Below are positions 59,439-64,000 of a DNA stretch of 64,000 nt, piece by piece. The stretch comes from Paramarasmius palmivorus (taxonomy: Eukaryota > Basidiomycota > Agaricomycetes > Agaricales > Marasmiaceae). The notes beneath the pieces were generated by a model. It was given only the letters and a program-made list of their open reading frames with translations, was not told the DNA's origin and did no database searches. The DNA lies in assembly GCA_037176845.1 (NCBI GenBank), contig JAYKXP010000116.1, positions 91,280 to 155,279 of the forward strand, in the 5' to 3' direction. Position 1 is the stretch's first letter; every line of letters starts with the position of its first letter. Both the position numbers and the translations under genes were made by a program.

Positions 59439-60914
59439 TCAATGGGAATACGCCGAGAACCTGGAAGTAGGGAATCTCAATAGGTCCTGGGTGCTCGTCA
59501 CATAGGCCGTTAGTGGTGTTACAGGCGAGGGGATACTTGAAGCACTAGAGTTTGTTGGAAGAGTCTGGGGAAGACGTGTAATGGATGTGACATGGCAAGG
59601 GAGTGTAGGGCCACTTTCTCGCAACAGGAAGGATGGTATAGTCATCCCCTCACCGGATAGTGCAGCAAAGGAATCGGAATTCCGGCCGTTCTTGATCTGC
59701 ATCCGCGAGTTTAAGATGACGAATATGGTGTTAGCATACGTCTTGGGAATGATGAGAGAGACGGTGGCGTAGTATGTGGTTTGGGGAACCAACAAGTACA
59801 AAACGATGAAGACAGATACAACAGCAGCTAAGAGCAGGAGATTAAGTAATGAGCGCATCTGGACATGCGATGAGGATACAAACCGGTCATTGTTCCAGTT
59901 TCAATAACTAGTGCGATGAGTTTCGTTATCATCGCCTCAGTCCTTCTGAATCCGTTTTTGATTTTCAACAGCTTTCAAATGCATTAGATCTTGAAGACCA
60001 GTAGCCTAGGCTGCGAAAGATTACTCACATAGAACGTCATAGACGCGGCAATGATCAAATCGCAAAGTGCAGAGCTTGTGCACCACAACTGTGACAGAGT
60101 GAATAGCCTGTTGGTGGTAGCGAGGGATTGACATACTGCAGCGAAAATCGTCTCGTCTCGGGTTTTTATGTGGGTAACTGTTCGGCCTTCCAGGGCGTAG
60201 ATCCCAGTAAAAATACCGCACACTAGGCTAGTGATCGAAAACTGATGTTCAAGCGTCTGATGTGAGGTGAATTGGTATGCTTGAATGGCATGGCACTTAC
60301 AGCCGTAACTATACAAGGAATGGAAAGTGATTTGGAAAGAACGTAAATTCGCCAGGCGAAAAATAGTTGTCCAACAAAGGCGACTGATAATGCAATTAAA
60401 CTTGATTCTTGTTTGAGAGAGCAAGATACTCACTTGCAGCTCCCATCACTGGAACTGCCAACCATGTAGTTTGCAGACTGAGTAAAGTTTCGAGATTTCC
60501 GAATCCAGATGCGTAGGCCGAGTACGCTGACTGAGTAGTAAGAGCCGTCTGGACGACCTCAAAGATGAATGTGCCGTAGGCCAAAACTTTGGCCAACCTA
60601 CGGTCATTTGGGAAGGCCATGTAATACAAATCTGGTGAATGGTTAATGGTAACGCGAATGATCGAACGAGGCATGGAGAAGACTAACACGTCTGCATAGT
60701 AAGAGTACCGAAAAGGCCCCAATGCAAAAGATATCCGATTAGCTGTGAGCAGTGAGACCTTTAGGGAAACTTCGGTGAGATTATCTGACAGCACCAACCA
60801 TAGGTCCTGAGCTGAGTGCTGTCCATTAGATCGCCTCCCTTCCGTGCAATGGACTCGGACTTACAGAGCAGCGACGTTCATCGCGGGTTGTACACTGGTC
60901 ACCGTGTCAGGCAT
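59439..60914 (-). CDS. DUF6534 multi-pass membrane protein
   Basis: Member of the large basidiomycete DUF6534 family of seven-helix membrane proteins of unknown function. Start MPDTVTSVQPAMNVAAL at 60914; after small exons LIGYLLHWGLFGTLTMQTYL and YYMAFPNDRRLAKVLAYGTF, the helix-2 motif of the family. Then FGNLETLLSLQTTWLAVPVM, VAFVGQLFFAWRIYVLSKSL (near 60,380), and the late exon with ETGTMTAAVVSVFIVLYLLV and TYANTIFVILNSRMQIKNG, ending SAYSH at 59439. Introns joined in phase at about 60,630, 60,440, 60,020-60,250 and 59,880; the joins at 60,020-60,300 are the least certain. A role as a membrane receptor or channel is not established. Confidence 0.8.
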
Positions 60915-61908
60915 CTTGGCTGAAGAGCTCGGATTTGAGGATAGAAAGCCGGATCCTGGGGAGCAATGACTTTCGATCAAGCTTGACTTATATCCTTCCG
61001 TTTTGATTCCCAGAATGAAGGACTTCGGTGAATAACATATGCCAAAAGAGTCATGATGCGATGTTCAGCGCGATTGATACTGTCAGGGTATCGTGTTCTG
61101 CCGCGCTTTCCATTCCGACTGCCAGTGGCACAGCGCCCAAAGACCTTGGCCGGTATATTAAAGGCACGTATGCAGATGTCATACTCTGAAGGCCCGTAGG
61201 AAAGTCAGATGCATTGGATTCCAAGTATGATGTTCCGTCTTTTTGCTTCTTGGTCCACTGAAGCGTCCTTAAGCCAGCCGACTGTAGCGCCAGTACGTAT
61301 TCAACGTGCCTGCTTTCCTGCAGATGTACATCGCTAGCTTCTTGACTGTCTGGAATGATATCGAAGTGCGTCAGAGATCAAAGACATTTCTTTTACGGTA
61401 CCGTAACACGTACTTAATACCAGGGTCCACCAACAATCCACCAACGTTCCTAGCATTCATTTCACGCATCCTTCGTGACGCTCATGAGCTCAATCCTAAC
61501 TGGTATCCTGCATTCTCATTTCATCCATTCCAGGATTGATTGAGTGTTGGATCGCACCGCATTTCGAATTTCTGGAAATCTTGCAATTGGAATGCCGGTC
61601 CTACAGTATATCTCTCTTCGTTCCGTGACGTGTTGAATGTATTTTTCGATAGGCGATGTAGATTAAAGTGAAATTGATACTCGATGCTGTGAATATCGAC
61701 GCTGTGTTGCGTCGTTGGGGAGCATGAGATGACAGTGAGGAAGGACCGGTGTGACGTTTCACTGTCACTCATTGGTCGCAGTAACGCGTCAGGCCTTCAG
61801 GGGCCCAAGTTCTACATTTGACTGTCCAACTACAACATATTCCCGAAAAGATAGGTACAGATCATACATAAGAGAAGCCTTTGTATACGCAATTTGATGT
61901 CCTTGTAT
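60915..61908. other. Intergenic, no gene recognised
   Basis: About 1 kb upstream of the DUF6534 gene and downstream of the terminal F-box gene. Short plus-strand frames near 61,306-61,539 have no clear protein character. Confidence 0.4.
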
Positions 61909-63942
61909 CTAGGCACCCCCGCCTCCACCTGTCCTCAACCAAACATTGGTAGGCCACCCGACTGGAACCAAATCTCTTGATAGCGGTGTCCCATGAACAA
62001 ATTCCACCTCCCATTTCTTTGCTGCCCCATCTGACTCCGACTCCTCGCCGTCGATATCATAGCAACAAGCCTTCAACAGCTCATAGTCTTCATCAGATCG
62101 AATACGGAACTCCATCTCTGAGTCGTAGGTTGCGTCATCCTCAGGTTCGATCTCTGCTAGATCCTGGTCGTCGACATGATTGATAGGTACAGGAGCAGTA
62201 ACATGAGGTGGTGCAAGAGGTGGTGGAGGTGGCGGTGGCGGAACAAGTAGCGCAGGTGCACTTGGTCCCGGACTGGAGGGAGGTGCTGCACTGGTAGGCC
62301 GCTCGCTTGGGCTCGGACCACGAGGGTCAAAAACGAGCACTCTCAGCCTCTCGATCGTGGAACCAAGTTTCCTGCGCGATTTGACGAGTTTGGCAATAAA
62401 AATTGAAGCAAGATCTGCATCATGCTCGATTATGATTGATGCAAGCTGAGGACAAACAACAGCCACAGGGGACGACGACGACGACGGTGTTGATGGCAAT
62501 TTGCTGTTTGTTCTGCTGAACGATTCCTCGGTGTCGGCTCCTTCTCTATCTTTTTCCTTTGGCATTAGGGCACCTAAAACCGCACGTGTCGTTCCGAGCG
62601 ACTGAAATGCTAGTATTCGTAGCTCTTCGAGTCTCCCCATCTTTATGAGTATATCCTTCCAGGAGCTCGTTGAAAATCGGTTTGTCTGCAGGGAACTGTC
62701 CCTAACTATAAATGATCGAACGTTGTGCAATGGAAATCGCGGGAGCGTCTCAAGGAGGCGCGTTGGTTGGAATGGTCCATAGGTATGCAAGGCTGAACCG
62801 TTTCCTCCGGTGGTAGAGGATCCTACGATAGCCATAAAGGGTGTGTATAAAAGCTCACCCTGCTGCGACGCGAAAAAATGCGTTAGGTACCATTTGGTGA
62901 TACCTTGAACGTTGGTCAACCTCGAACTGTCTTCCGGGATGACAGAAGCCAGATCTGCAAATGGATCGGATAGCATAGTGCCCCAAATGTAGAGATCTGC
63001 CGTCCCCGGTGTGACGAGGTATGATAGGAAGCGGCCGACTAAAGGAGTGGCAGGCCATTCCCCAAGGTTCATCTCCTTGAGTCTCGGTAACTCGACGTAT
63101 CTCCCTGGTGCCGGAGGAATATCAAGAGTTTCCTCCAAAGTCGGACCTGCACGGATCAGTGCAAGTTCCTCTAGTGTCTGACCAGAAGCCTCGAGGAAAT
63201 CAAGGAACGCGGAGGTGGTTTGTCGCGTTCCTTCGTGTTGGTACGAAAGGCAGATGTGTGTGAGATTGGGGAAGTGGGTCGAGGTTAACGTGGTGAAATA
63301 CTCCAGATCGAGCTTTGTTAAACGTGGTATGTGACCGCCAAATAAATTCGGAAGAGCACCTCCTGCTACTACAGGATCCTTCCCGAATGTCCCTATCGAA
63401 AGACTTTCGAGCGCAGGTGCCGGGGAAGTCAATAATGGGTGGGTATATACCGATTGTGTTGATTCATAACCATCCACAGCCATGTGAAGCTCCTTAACTC
63501 GCGATAGATGAGGAAGGAGAAGGTCCAACGCTTTGTGATCAAATTCTGGCTTTTTTATTCCCAAATATACTGTGAGAGCTGCGGATTGTGATCGTCGAAG
63601 GTACTTTTCGGTGATAATGGTGTTATCGACAGTACACCATAGTAGAGGACACCGTGCAACGACTCCCCGCCAATGTCTGCAGACCTCCAACAGCGAATGC
63701 CACTCGTTTCCATGCTCATTGTATTCGGTGTCATCTGGGAGGAAGCTGGACAGATTGAGCTGGGTGTTGAGGAAGATCGTGCAGAGCAGCTCGGTTGGCA
63801 AGCGGTTTATTGGTTGTAAAGAGTTCCGTCGGCCACGAATAGCGGAGGCTACGATTTGTAGTTTGCGTTCGAGAGAATCTAGCTGCCCTTCTTTGTGAGT
63901 AAGTATTCTGCGTTGCCTGGAATGAACATAAACGCACCTCAT
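61909..63942 (-). CDS. F-box protein with leucine-rich stretches
   Basis: Single open frame of 677 residues. After a short helical lead (LDSLERKLQIVASAIRGRR) comes the F-box INRLPTELLCTIFLNTQL and WHSLLEVCRHWRGVVARCPL, then LWCTVDN. This is the architecture of the most expanded F-box class in Agaricomycetes. Irregular leucine-rich segments follow (FPNLTHICLSYQH, LPRLKEMNLGEWP, MGRLEELRILAFQ). The C-terminus has a Pro-rich run near 62,220-62,250 and an acidic tail DDQDLAEIEPEDDATYDSEM. It probably acts as a substrate adaptor of SCF ubiquitin ligases. The Met at 63942 was taken as start, but a further upstream exon beyond the window edge is possible, because a splice-acceptor-like CTCTCAG lies just before it. 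Confidence 0.82.
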   Translation of the reverse strand: MRCVYVHSRQRRILTHKEGQLDSLERKLQIVASAIRGRRNSLQPINRLPTELLCTIFLNTQLNLSSFLPDDTEYNEHGNEWHSLLEVCRHWRGVVARCPLLWCTVDNTIITEKYLRRSQSAALTVYLGIKKPEFDHKALDLLLPHLSRVKELHMAVDGYESTQSVYTHPLLTSPAPALESLSIGTFGKDPVVAGGALPNLFGGHIPRLTKLDLEYFTTLTSTHFPNLTHICLSYQHEGTRQTTSAFLDFLEASGQTLEELALIRAGPTLEETLDIPPAPGRYVELPRLKEMNLGEWPATPLVGRFLSYLVTPGTADLYIWGTMLSDPFADLASVIPEDSSRLTNVQGITKWYLTHFFASQQGELLYTPFMAIVGSSTTGGNGSALHTYGPFQPTRLLETLPRFPLHNVRSFIVRDSSLQTNRFSTSSWKDILIKMGRLEELRILAFQSLGTTRAVLGALMPKEKDREGADTEESFSRTNSKLPSTPSSSSSPVAVVCPQLASIIIEHDADLASIFIAKLVKSRRKLGSTIERLRVLVFDPRGPSPSERPTSAAPPSSPGPSAPALLVPPPPPPPPLAPPHVTAPVPINHVDDQDLAEIEPEDDATYDSEMEFRIRSDEDYELLKACCYDIDGEESESDGAAKKWEVEFVHGTPLSRDLVPVGWPTNVWLRTGGGGGA

Positions 63943-64000
63943 CCTGAGAGAATTTCAACAAGCTTTCCAATGCAAATCAGCCGATTACTTCACTAAAAAG

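Overview
The window looks like a mushroom-forming basidiomycete (Agaricomycetes). Nearly every credible gene is broken by many short introns of roughly 45-70 nt with GT-AG borders. The gene families also fit: KDZ transposases with CxC cysteine clusters, a DUF6534 membrane protein, MYND-finger and F-box proteins, and an intron-rich DES1 desaturase. Nothing bacterial or viral was seen. All gene models were spliced by eye.

Left part (about 1-31.7 kb) is accessory and transposon-rich. A KDZ (CxC1-type) transposase runs off the left edge, next to a MYND-finger gene. A hairpin element at 3.82-4.09 kb precedes three plus-strand genes: a large Spt5-like NGN/KOW protein, a small unknown, and a protein of about 1,100 residues. 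They are followed by a 1.1 kb array of 12-bp palindromes (consensus AGGTAGCTRCCT). The array abuts the C-terminal part of a second KDZ transposase, which has lost its 5' part. A third KDZ gene (CxC5/CxC6 type, with a SWIM-like CxC/CxH motif) lies tail-to-tail with it and looks complete. Then come several unknown genes, including three small ones sharing an arginine-rich basic signature, a coiled-coil protein and a large acidic protein.

Middle part (32-36.6 kb) holds a leucine-rich F-box-like gene, a second MYND-finger gene and a 2 kb gene-free stretch packed with a second, different palindrome family (GTATC...GATAC).

Right part (36.6-64 kb) is more conventional. OXA1 (mitochondrial insertase), THR4 (threonine synthase, first intron apparently GC-AG) and a sphingolipid delta-4 desaturase (DES1) lie head to tail with short spacers. 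After an unknown minus-strand gene, 44-53 kb is gene-poor and contains decayed, colinear duplicated segments. It is followed by an F-box/WD40 ubiquitin-ligase adaptor, two tandem acireductone-dioxygenase-like cupins that lack the metal ligands (the second frameshifted), a DUF6534 seven-helix membrane protein and a large F-box protein.

The best candidates for something undescribed are the two unrelated palindrome arrays, the Spt5-like three-gene unit bounded by the hairpin and the first array, the trio of basic-motif genes, and the metal-site-less cupin pair.
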